Positions 1 to 9,500 of a stretch of DNA of 64,000 nt are shown in pieces (position 1 is the first letter of the stretch; each line of letters begins with the position of its first letter). The position numbers and the translations under genes were made by a program. The stretch lies in the NCBI RefSeq assembly GCF_009002475.1, contig NZ_AP019860.1, positions 7,020,501 through 7,084,500 on the forward strand, written 5' to 3'. The DNA is from Candidatus Uabimicrobium amorphum. Its GTDB lineage: Bacteria; Planctomycetota; Uabimicrobiia; Uabimicrobiales; Uabimicrobiaceae. The notes under the pieces are model-generated. The model had not been told where the DNA came from and searched no databases. It was given only the letters and a program-made list of their open reading frames with translations.

Positions 1-450
1 GCAAAGCAAAGAGGAAAATGGGGTAGTATAAAAACGGGGCATGTATTGGTCCCTGTAGGCAATGGAAAGTATGTGTTAGATTGGGTACCAGCGACTGGTG
101 AATATCGTTTGTGGAACTTCAATGCGAACTCTAAAGATCCCTTCCCCACAGCAAAGCAAAGAGGAAAATGGGGTAGTATAAAAACGGGGCATGTATTGGT
201 CCCTGTAGGCAATGGAAAATATGTGCTAGATTGGGTACCAGCGACTGGTGAATATTGTTTGTGGAACTTTAATGCGAACTCTAAAGATCCACTTCCTACG
301 GCAAAACAAAGAGGAAAATGGAGCAGCATAAAAACAGGGCATGTATTGATCCCTGTAGGCAATGGAAAATATGTGCTAGATTGGGTACCAGCGACTGGTG
401 AGTATCGTTTGTGGAACTTCAATGCAAATTTTAGAGATCCACTTCCTACA
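1..450 (+). repeat. Three 150-bp in-frame tandem repeats
   Basis: Units 1-150, 151-300 and 301-450 each begin with GCAAARCAAAGAGGAAAATG and differ by only a few mostly silent or conservative changes. The array enters from the left edge, so the total copy number is unknown. The period is exactly 50 codons, so gain or loss of a unit keeps the frame. Confidence 0.95.
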
Positions 451-915
451 GCAAAACAAGATGGAAGTATTAATCAATCTCAACCAAGCCAACCTACGTT
501 TCCTATACGCGCCAAGAGGCATAAAGTTGTAGGAAGTCATATGGACATAACTACAACCGCAACTGTTTCTAATACCGGTAGGCTCGACGTGATCAACCGG
601 TATAGTAACGGAAATAAAACTGATGGAATGATTGGGTGGGTGGTTATAGAATTGCAAGACTATAGAGGAAATATACTAGCAAAGTTTGAAACGACAAAGG
701 GGTTAAACTCTGCAATTTTTTCTAGTCTTAGCTGGAAAACCAATATAAAAAATCAATCGCATACTTATCAATTGTCAGACAACGTAATGAAACTCGTTTA
801 TCAAATAAAAATACACCTTGATCGGACTAGCGATGATCGGGGATGGAGAGTTTTGCATGAAATATCTAAAGAAGCAGCGGATATATACATAGAAGCTCAA
901 AAATACGATAAATAA
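1..915 (+). CDS. Tandem 50-residue repeat protein, 5' end outside window
   Basis: The frame is open from base 1 to the stop at 913-915, so only the last 304 residues are visible and the true start lies upstream. Three consecutive 50-residue units occupy 1-450. Each contains GNGKYVLDW, PATGEYRLW and NFNANS-type motifs, and they are nearly identical at DNA level; a fourth unit breaks off after AKQ. The W- and Y-rich pattern with TGEY turns suggests a beta-rich, propeller- or lectin-like repeat, but I do not recognise the family. The last ~125 residues (from about 541) are a separate domain with alternating hydrophobic strands, of unknown function. A hairpin terminator follows the stop. No catalytic motif is seen and the function is unknown. 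Confidence 0.75.
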   Translation, partial: AKQRGKWGSIKTGHVLVPVGNGKYVLDWVPATGEYRLWNFNANSKDPFPTAKQRGKWGSIKTGHVLVPVGNGKYVLDWVPATGEYCLWNFNANSKDPLPTAKQRGKWSSIKTGHVLIPVGNGKYVLDWVPATGEYRLWNFNANFRDPLPTAKQDGSINQSQPSQPTFPIRAKRHKVVGSHMDITTTATVSNTGRLDVINRYSNGNKTDGMIGWVVIELQDYRGNILAKFETTKGLNSAIFSSLSWKTNIKNQSHTYQLSDNVMKLVYQIKIHLDRTSDDRGWRVLHEISKEAADIYIEAQKYDK

Positions 916-931
916 GAATCCTAACCTTATG

Positions 932-972
932 CCATCCATGGTAGACTCGAACTTGCCATGGATGGTATCTTA
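932..972. terminator. Bidirectional terminator between convergent genes
   Basis: A perfect 10-bp inverted repeat (CCATCCATGG at 932-941, CCATGGATGG at 956-965) is followed by a T-rich run at 966-979. It lies between the stop of the repeat protein and the stop of the convergent caspase-WD40 gene. Confidence 0.75.
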
Positions 973-992
973 TTTTTTTAAGTTTCGATTAT

Positions 993-3900
993 TTACTTTG
1001 ACTTGTATGGCACTGGTTGCATATTTTTATCGATTTGCAGACGAAATAGTTGTTGCGTAAACTTTTGTGGTTGTCTTTTTAAAGCGTTTTGGAATAAACG
1101 TTTTTCCACCACATTGGGTTGTGACTTTTTAACGCTGTACTGTGACCATGGTAATACTATTTTGTCAAGGGGGGCTATTTCTCTACCGTTGGTCTCCCAT
1201 AACCTTATGGTAGAGTCTTGCGAGCCCGAGGCAAGAATGCTTCCGTCTTTAGAAAAAGATAGGCAAACTACCTTGGCTTTATGTCCGGTGAAGCTACGAA
1301 TTTCTTTTCCACTATCTACGTCCCATAACTTTACTGTTTTGTCACTTGATGCGCTAGCAAGTCTTCCGCCATTTGAACTAAAGTGAATCGCATTGATGTG
1401 TGATTTATGAGCCACAATTTTTTTGATTTCTCGATGACGGGATAAGTCCCAAAACCTTATGGTATGATCGTCTAATCCACAGGCGACTATTCTGCCGTCG
1501 GGATTGAATGCCATACATTTTATCTGTTTGCCGTGACGCAAATATGTATCTATTTGTTTGCTAATTCTCATATTCTTGGTGTTCCACAGTCTTAGAATTC
1601 CATCACCGCCTAACGAAGCAAGTTTTTGACTGTTACGATATAGAACCACGTTACTTACATAACCTTTATGAGCAACGGCTTTTTTGAGGTTTTTACCGGT
1701 GTCTACATTCCAAAATCTGATGGTTCTATCTGCAGATCCTGAAACGAGAGTTTTTCCGTTGTCATCAAAACACATAGTGTTGATTGCTTTGGTGTGCTCT
1801 GTTATCGTTCTTATCTTTTTATTTGTCGCTGTATCATAAACTTCTATCGTACCATCCGAAAAACCACAAGCGAATACGTTAGCTTTGCGGCTAAATGTTA
1901 CAGCGTTTACTTTGGCATCGTGACTGCGCAGTAAGCGAATTTGCTTCGCTGTGGTTATATTCCATAGCCTCACACTGTGATCATCGCTTCCAGAAATTAG
2001 CGTTTTACCATCTGGACTAAAACATATCGAATTGACCGTCAAATTATGCCCCGCCATTTTGACGATTTCTCTGTTTGTCACTACTTGTAACACTTTTACC
2101 ATGCCATTATTTAAACCGCAAACGAGTGTTCGACCATTGGGGCTAAAACACACCGAATTTACCGCAGATTCATGTAAAATTGTTGCTAGTTCTGCGCCAG
2201 TTGCCGTATCCCATAAACGCACGGTTTTATCTGCAGAACCCGACATGATCATTTTGTCGTCAGGGCTAAAACATACGGAGTTTACAAGATCTTTATGTCC
2301 GTGAAACGTAATGCGTTTTTTGGTTGCGGTATTCCATAGTTTGACACTGTGATCTTTTGAAGCAGAAGCAGCGAATTTGCCATCGGAGCTAAAACATACC
2401 GAAAGCACCGAACGTTTATGTCCATCTAAGCGATAGATTTCCTCACCAGTATCTACACTCCACAGTCTAACAGCGTTGCTACTTGCGCCCCATAAAATTT
2501 TTTTACCATCGGGACTAATACTTACCGAATGAATTGTCGGTGTTATTTTGTAAGTCATTGATTTATCAGGCTCATCAACATTCCAAATACCCACAGTTCC
2601 CGCATTTGAACCTGAAGCAATTCTTTTATTATCAGGGCTAAGTTTTACTGACCATACTAAAAAATCAGTGTGCCCGATAGATCGGGTAGCTTTGTGCGCA
2701 GTAAATCGGGTAAGCTCTTGTTGAGTATTGATATTCCACAAGCGAACGGTATTGTCATCAGCCCCAGAGACGAGCAGATTACCATTTTTACTGAAATGTA
2801 GTGAAGTTACAAAGCTATCATGTCCTTTCAATACATTAGTCCGTAACTGCTTCTCAACATTCCAAAGTTGAATAACGGAGCTCTCAAAGACCCCAAAAGC
2901 AAGAGTTTTACCGTGCGGAGAAAAGCATACAGACATAATTTTTTGTCCAATAAAGCCTTCCGTTATCTCACCGGTATCAACATTCTGTAGCCACAGTCTA
3001 TTATCTAGCCCGCCACTAACTAAACTTTTCCCATCAGGAGAAAAGCAAATAGAAAATGAATTGTCTAGCATGTTAAAGCTATTGATTTGCTTACCAGTCT
3101 TCACGTCCCATAACCTTACGGTATTATCGCCAGAACTAGAGGCAATCATTTTACCATCTGGACTGAAGCATACACAATTTACTATATCACGATGCCCTCT
3201 AAATGTAGTATGTTTACCTGATGGTAAATCCCATACTTTTAAAGTTTTGTCCCATGATCCAGAAACAAGTTTTTTACCATTGGGACTAAAATCGACTGTT
3301 CTTACTTTATTACCGTGTTCGTCCCAAATAAGAATTTCCTTAGCGGAGGCCACATCTAATAACCTTACGGAACTATCACTGGCGCCCAAAGCGAGCATTT
3401 TGCCATCTGGACTAAAACACACGGAAGGTATCGTTGAAGTATACCCTTTATAAACACGTAACTCCCTAGCTGAATGAATATCCCAGAGTTTCGCTGTTCC
3501 ATCAGCGGAACCAGAAACAAGCTGGTCACTTTTTGAGTTAAATGCCAACGAAACAACCTTTGCATCATGTCCATTAATTACCCTAATTTTTTTACCGGTT
3601 ATGACATTGTGTAGATGAATTGTTTTGTTGGAAAGTGCATAGGCAAGTATTTGCCCATCGGAGCTAAAACACGAGTCTAAAACAGCACTAGTAGCGTCCA
3701 TTTTTCCCAGCAGACTACCATTTGCGGCATCCCAAATTCTAATAGTCTTGTCTAGAGAAGATGAAGCGATCAAGTTCCCATCGTTATAAAAAGAAACGCT
3801 CGTGACTGGACCATCATGGTGATTAGAAGATCGCCAGATTTCTTTGCGCTGTTCGTATGCTAATTTAATCAAATTTCGCGCTTGCTTTTTTAGATGATGT

Positions 3901-6461
3901 AAACCATCAAGGTTTTTGATGTACTCCAATGCTCTTCCCGCGTAAGTTCCGCATTGTCGATAAGCTATTTCTCTATTTGCATAGGCGCTTGCGTTTATAT
4001 CTTGTTCTTGTATATAGTGCCACTTGGCAAAAGTTTTTTGTGCGCGATTCATCATGAGTTGATATTTATCTAACTTGCCTTTGCGTTTTTGCAATAACTT
4101 TAATCCCTCACTATGTAACCAGTAATAATCTTTGTATACGCTATGCCAATATCGCATTTGCGTTTGAGGGGTGTTCGCTGTAATTTTATTACGTGCCTTT
4201 TGTACTATTTGTTTTTCTCGATGTTTTATTTTTTTATGTAATACACTTTTGGGTAATTTCATCGACTTTTTCTTTTGCCGCCACTTTTTGTCTAATATCG
4301 CAACATAATCATGTACCTGCTTTACTGCACTCGTTGTGGCGTGCTGATGTAATCGTGCTAAAATCAATACAATTTCATCCTGCAATTGCCCTTTATTCTC
4401 AGTTTTTTGCAGCAGATACTGTAGTAGATCTGTTAAAGGCTTGATCAGTTGTGAAAATTCCTTTACCTCTTTGTTTGCATATTGTGTCATTCGTAGTAAA
4501 AGTTTCACCACCGCTTTGAGAGAGTTTACAGGCTCATCCTTGCTGAGTAAGTGAATCAGGTGTGGAATCGCATTTTTTATTAGTTGTAGTTGCGACTGTA
4601 GCGTTGCCTTGTCAAAAATTAATTTCCCAAGTGCTTCACAAGAGGACTTACGCAAGTCTGTGTAACTTTCGTCCGTAAGGTACAGGGCAGACAAAATTTT
4701 TGGATTCAAAACTTGCGGATCTGCGGGAATAAAGACAAAGTCTCCTTTCCCCCCAAATGTTTGGTAGCGCGGAACTTGGGCAGCTTCTAAACGTTTATCA
4801 TTTACCAAAGTATCAGTCATATAATAGCCTAGTTGGGAAGCGAGAATTTTTCCATCACTACGTCCAATGGAGCCTTCTAATGCCTGTAAAAGTACCGCCG
4901 TAAATGGAGAATGACCGCGACTATCTTTAAACTTTTGGGCATAAATAGTGGAAACTTCATCGAGTTTATCCGCCACCACTTCATTACCCGTCCCAGCAGT
5001 AATGACTTGAAATGCACGACGGTGAAAGACTTGATTCAAGTAATCTTCACTAGCAACAAAAAAATTATTAGTGGTTATATGGGAAAAGTCAGGACGATAT
5101 TTTTCTTCTAACAATGACCCACTAAAACAACAATCTAACACCATTAGAGAGTGTTTTGCGGCAAAGGACTCCAATTTTTGCGCTATTTTTTTCAATGAGA
5201 TCATCGTTTTTATATCAGGTCTATTGGTACTGGAAATATTCTTGCTATCTCCGACCGCTAAGTAACCAGGAATTCCATGACCCGCATAATAAAAAAACAC
5301 CGCATCCTCTTTTTGTATTTCGCTTTGTAGTTGCTGCAAATTTTTGAAAACAATTTCGCGCGTTACTTGGTCGACAATATGTCTCTTAACATTGCTTTTG
5401 GTCACAGTTGATTTTTTGTCGCTCAGTAGAACTACTCGATCAAATTGATAACGTGAGCCAAGAATATCTGCCACTGCAGCAGCGTCTGAGTACGGCCCCT
5501 CCAAATTTGAAAAATGTTTATATTTGTTGATGCCTATCACCAAAGCATGACATTTTCTATATTTTAAATTCGTAGTCAAAGGCTTCTTGTCTGATGGAGG
5601 CACCTTGAACTTTGACTGTAGTGTATCAACATGGTCTAAAGGATCAAGTTTGCTTATATGTTGGTCAATTATTTCAATAGCGGCCATAATCGTGTAGCGA
5701 GTAGGAGAGTTTACTAGTGAAATTAAACGCTTAAGATGTGAGCGAACAATGCGTTTTTTTTTGCCTAAACTTTGTAGTTTTAAAAGTGCTTTCTGGCGCT
5801 CTTTGCTACTAGGTGATAACAGCTGCGTGACAATTTCTCGAATTTGGGGATCGCTGATGCGAATTAATATCTTTCTTATGTTGCGCTTTTGAGTTATTTT
5901 TCGAAAATGCTCATACTCTGCTTCGATTTTTTTTCTTATATTTTGTTGTAATTGTTTTTCTTTGTGTAAGATATCATTGGCAAGTTCTTTTTCTAGGCGG
6001 CGTCTCATCGCTTGTTGTTGTTCCTGTTTCCATTTTTTTAAACTGCTGTGTCGCGAAAACACATAGTGAATTTTTTTTATACTTCCAAAGTGTTGAATAC
6101 TGTTCTTCTCTGCGAAAGGTACATCCAGTTCGATAGAACCTATGCTATCATTTTGTGCCAAGTCTTTATCTTCGATCTCTATGCGAACCTTATCGCCAAC
6201 TTCTATTGTGCAATCGACCGCAATATTTTGTTCTACACGAAGAAGATCTTTAAAAACCGGCGAAGTGTAGTGTGTTTTCCATTGTTTATTTTTCCATACA
6301 TACAATATAATAACAAGGTCGGGTTTTCCCTCAAAGTTGTCCCAGTGTTTCCCACCGTTTTTTTCTTTAACCAACAAGTCTGTTATGTATAGGTAGCGTT
6401 TTTCCGCATTTAGTAAACCACTAAATAATAGCACTGCAAATATCAACAATACTTTGATCAT
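993..6461 (-). CDS. Exported C2-like / caspase-like peptidase / 21x WD40 protein (paralogue 1)
   Basis: A 1822-residue protein. ATG at 6461 is preferred because GAGGA lies just upstream; the in-frame TTG at 6473 overlaps that site. Order: signal peptide (IKVLLIFAVLLFSGLLNA), a C2-like domain with acidic loops (about 25-125), a charged coiled coil (about 140-200), and a caspase-like C14 domain (about 305-560). The catalytic dyad is visible as His in YYAGHG (~395) and Cys in LDCCFSG (~445). A HEAT/ARM-like helical region (about 590-730) and a second helical region follow, then 21 WD40 repeats from about 895. This equals three 7-blade propellers, with typical SPDGK, SGSxDKTV and LWD motifs. A short tail with PNVV and RLQIDKNMQPV is shared with the neighbouring paralogue. 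It is probably an exported or periplasmic cysteine peptidase with a large protein-binding scaffold. Substrate and trigger are unknown. Confidence 0.9.
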   Translation of the reverse strand: MIKVLLIFAVLLFSGLLNAEKRYLYITDLLVKEKNGGKHWDNFEGKPDLVIILYVWKNKQWKTHYTSPVFKDLLRVEQNIAVDCTIEVGDKVRIEIEDKDLAQNDSIGSIELDVPFAEKNSIQHFGSIKKIHYVFSRHSSLKKWKQEQQQAMRRRLEKELANDILHKEKQLQQNIRKKIEAEYEHFRKITQKRNIRKILIRISDPQIREIVTQLLSPSSKERQKALLKLQSLGKKKRIVRSHLKRLISLVNSPTRYTIMAAIEIIDQHISKLDPLDHVDTLQSKFKVPPSDKKPLTTNLKYRKCHALVIGINKYKHFSNLEGPYSDAAAVADILGSRYQFDRVVLLSDKKSTVTKSNVKRHIVDQVTREIVFKNLQQLQSEIQKEDAVFFYYAGHGIPGYLAVGDSKNISSTNRPDIKTMISLKKIAQKLESFAAKHSLMVLDCCFSGSLLEEKYRPDFSHITTNNFFVASEDYLNQVFHRRAFQVITAGTGNEVVADKLDEVSTIYAQKFKDSRGHSPFTAVLLQALEGSIGRSDGKILASQLGYYMTDTLVNDKRLEAAQVPRYQTFGGKGDFVFIPADPQVLNPKILSALYLTDESYTDLRKSSCEALGKLIFDKATLQSQLQLIKNAIPHLIHLLSKDEPVNSLKAVVKLLLRMTQYANKEVKEFSQLIKPLTDLLQYLLQKTENKGQLQDEIVLILARLHQHATTSAVKQVHDYVAILDKKWRQKKKSMKLPKSVLHKKIKHREKQIVQKARNKITANTPQTQMRYWHSVYKDYYWLHSEGLKLLQKRKGKLDKYQLMMNRAQKTFAKWHYIQEQDINASAYANREIAYRQCGTYAGRALEYIKNLDGLHHLKKQARNLIKLAYEQRKEIWRSSNHHDGPVTSVSFYNDGNLIASSSLDKTIRIWDAANGSLLGKMDATSAVLDSCFSSDGQILAYALSNKTIHLHNVITGKKIRVINGHDAKVVSLAFNSKSDQLVSGSADGTAKLWDIHSARELRVYKGYTSTIPSVCFSPDGKMLALGASDSSVRLLDVASAKEILIWDEHGNKVRTVDFSPNGKKLVSGSWDKTLKVWDLPSGKHTTFRGHRDIVNCVCFSPDGKMIASSSGDNTVRLWDVKTGKQINSFNMLDNSFSICFSPDGKSLVSGGLDNRLWLQNVDTGEITEGFIGQKIMSVCFSPHGKTLAFGVFESSVIQLWNVEKQLRTNVLKGHDSFVTSLHFSKNGNLLVSGADDNTVRLWNINTQQELTRFTAHKATRSIGHTDFLVWSVKLSPDNKRIASGSNAGTVGIWNVDEPDKSMTYKITPTIHSVSISPDGKKILWGASSNAVRLWSVDTGEEIYRLDGHKRSVLSVCFSSDGKFAASASKDHSVKLWNTATKKRITFHGHKDLVNSVCFSPDDKMIMSGSADKTVRLWDTATGAELATILHESAVNSVCFSPNGRTLVCGLNNGMVKVLQVVTNREIVKMAGHNLTVNSICFSPDGKTLISGSDDHSVRLWNITTAKQIRLLRSHDAKVNAVTFSRKANVFACGFSDGTIEVYDTATNKKIRTITEHTKAINTMCFDDNGKTLVSGSADRTIRFWNVDTGKNLKKAVAHKGYVSNVVLYRNSQKLASLGGDGILRLWNTKNMRISKQIDTYLRHGKQIKCMAFNPDGRIVACGLDDHTIRFWDLSRHREIKKIVAHKSHINAIHFSSNGGRLASASSDKTVKLWDVDSGKEIRSFTGHKAKVVCLSFSKDGSILASGSQDSTIRLWETNGREIAPLDKIVLPWSQYSVKKSQPNVVEKRLFQNALKRQPQKFTQQLFRLQIDKNMQPVPYKSK

Positions 6462-6506
6462 AAGATTCCTCAAACTATTTTAATAAAAAACTTCGGTATA
6501 CTGTAA

Positions 6507-9500
6507 CTATTTGCGTTGTTTGTATACAACAGGGTCCATATTTTTATCTATTCGTAAGCCAAATAACCTTTGGGCAAATCTGCGGGGATTTTTTCGTAAT
6601 GCATTTAATAATAAGATTTCTGATACTACATTGGGGCGGGAAATTTTTGCACTTTTTTTTGCCCAAGATAAAGGTATTTCCTCATTGTTGTTCAATTTTT
6701 TATTTACAAAAAAGCGCCACAAGCGTATAGCACCGTCATCGGCTCCTGTAAAAAAACTTTTACCGTCTGTTGTAAAATCTAGAGTATTCACTTTAGTTGC
6801 AAATTTACTAATTTTTGCCATTTCTTTACCAGTGGCGATATCCCACAATCTCAGTGTTGCGTCATTTGAAACCGAAACAATGCTTTTACCATCAGGGCTA
6901 AAACGCACCGAATTTACAGCGCCCACGTGCCCTGTAAATATACGAACTTGCTGCTCTGTAGCTACATTCCAAAATCTCAGTGTCGTGTCATTTGAAGCCG
7001 AAACAATGCTTTTACCATCAGGGCTAAAACGCACCGAGTTAACAGCGGCCGTGTGCCCGGTAAATTTGCGAATTTGCCGCCCTGTAGCTACATTCCACAA
7101 TCTCAATGTTGCGTCATTTGAAGCTGAAACAATGGCTTCACCATCAGAACTGAAACATACAGAATTAACAGCGGCTTTGTGCCCGGTAAATTTGCGAATT
7201 TGTTGCCTAGTCACTATATCCCACAATTTTAATTCCGCATCATCCGCCGCAGAAACTATGGTTTTACCATCAGGACTAAAGCATACGGAATTTACTGATT
7301 TATCACATGCCTCAAATTCATTGATTTGCCAGCCATTTTTAATATTCCATAATTTGATGTAACCGTTGCTAGAACCTGAAGCAAGAAATGTACCATCGTG
7401 ACTAAAGTGCACTGTATTTACTGCCTGAGCATGGTTTGTAAAATTTTCAACTTGTTTGTTTTTAGAGATGTCCCATAACTTTACTGTTTTATCACTTGAA
7501 CCTGAAGCAAGTACTTTCTCTTTGGGATGAAAACATACGCTATTGACGGTATCAACATGACCTCCTATTTTACGAATTTCTTTTACTGTTCCAGAATCCC
7601 ATAGTCTTATAACCCCGTCTATCGATGCTGAAGCAAGTATTTCATCATTGGGACTAAAGCACACTGCGGAAACCCATCTACTGTGCTGGATGGTCTTATA
7701 GAGTTTACGTGTATCCATTTCCCATAGCCGCATAGTACCATCCGTTCCTCCCGAGACAAGTTTTTTGCCATCGGCACTAAAGCAAACGGACAGCACCCAA
7801 TAAGTATGTCCGATTAATGTATCTATCACTTCACCGGTTGCAACATCCCATAACTTGACAGTATGATCACTTGAGCCAGAAGCAAGTATTTTACCATTAG
7901 GGCTGAAACATGCAGAGGAAACCATTCCAGTATGATCAACTAATTTCTTGAGCTCTTTACCTGTTTTAATATCCCATAATCTTATCGTTTTGTCCTCTGA
8001 GGCCGAAGCAAGTATTTTACCATCGGGGCTAAAACACACTGAGGAAACTTCACGAGTATGACCTCTCATTGTTAATATTTTTGTCCCGGTAGTAACATCC
8101 CATAGCCCAATTGTTGCATCTGCAGAACCGGTGGCTAAAACTTTACCGCTTGGGCTAAAACGTACAGAGAGAGTAGTATTGTCATGTGCTTTAATTTTGT
8201 GTATCTCGCGACCAGTGACAACATCCCATAATCTTACAGTGAAATCTTTAGATCCAGAGGCTAATATTGTACCATTTGGATTAAAGCATATTGATTGTAC
8301 AGTGTTAGTGTGTCCAGTAAAAGTGATCATTTGTTTACCGGTAATGGTATCCCACAACCGAATAGTTGTGTCAACAGAACTAGATGCTATCGTGTTTTTG
8401 TCTGGACTAAAACACAAGGCATTGATGGTATTCGTATGTCCATTAAGATTGCTTATCTCATGATCGTTTTCTACATCCCACAAAATTAAAGTACCGTTTT
8501 CCACTCCGCAAGCAAGTGTTTGTCCATCGGGACTAAATGCCACAGCATGAATTGCGTTTGCTTGTGTTGTTATTTGCGTAACTTCTTTGCGTGTGGCTAG
8601 GTCAAACAAATACAATATTCCATTGTTAGAACCAAAAGTAATTTGTTTTCCATTTGGAGCAAAGCATACACAACTTATGTCACGATAACGTGCAAAGCCT
8701 TTGGTGATTTCCTTACCCGTTGTTAGCCGCCATAGTTGAATCCTATTATTAGAGATGGAGACCACAGTGTTTCCATCTGGACTAAAGCGCACGGTTTTTA
8801 CATCGCCAAGACGTGTGGTAATGGTCTTTTTCTCTTTTCCTGTTTGCGTATCCCAAATTTTTATTGTTCCATCGCTCGATCCAGAAGCAATTGTCTTACC
8901 ATTGAAATTAAAGCAAACAGAATTGACTGCAGCGCTATGACCCTCGATTTTCATTACTTCCTTGCCTGTTTGTATATTCCACAAACGAATCGTTTGATCA
9001 CTAGACGCAGAAACAATCATTTTACCACCCGGGTGAAAATCCATGGCGTTAATATCATCGGTATGTCCTGTTATTTTTACTTGTTTTTTTCCCGTTTTTA
9101 CATCTCGAAGCCTGATCGTTCTATTCGAGAGGGAGTAAGCAAAGCTTTCACCATCTGGACTAAATTTTGCAAACAAAGCGGGTTTATTTACGGAAATTTT
9201 GGCCATTCTTTTGCCGATGGCAACGTCCCAAAGTCCAATTGTTTGATCTTTAGAGGCGGAAGCGAGAATTTTTCCATCGGGACTGAAAGAGATCGAAGTG
9301 ACCGACTTCGTATGACTATACCGCGATGATCGCCACATCTCTTTGCGTTTTATGTAAGCCAAACGTGCAAAGCCTTGCGCTTTTTTTCGCAAGTCTTCAA
9401 CGCCCTTTAAATCTCGGATGTGATGCAGAGCTTCCCCGGCATAAGCCCCGCACTCTCTAAATGCCTTCTCTTGCTTCATGTAGTAGCCAGTTTCTTCTTC

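Noticed and set aside
6511..9329. Long plus-strand frames opposite the caspase-WD40 genes
   Set aside because: They arise from the codon regularity of WD40 repeats on the opposite strand and have no independent start signals.
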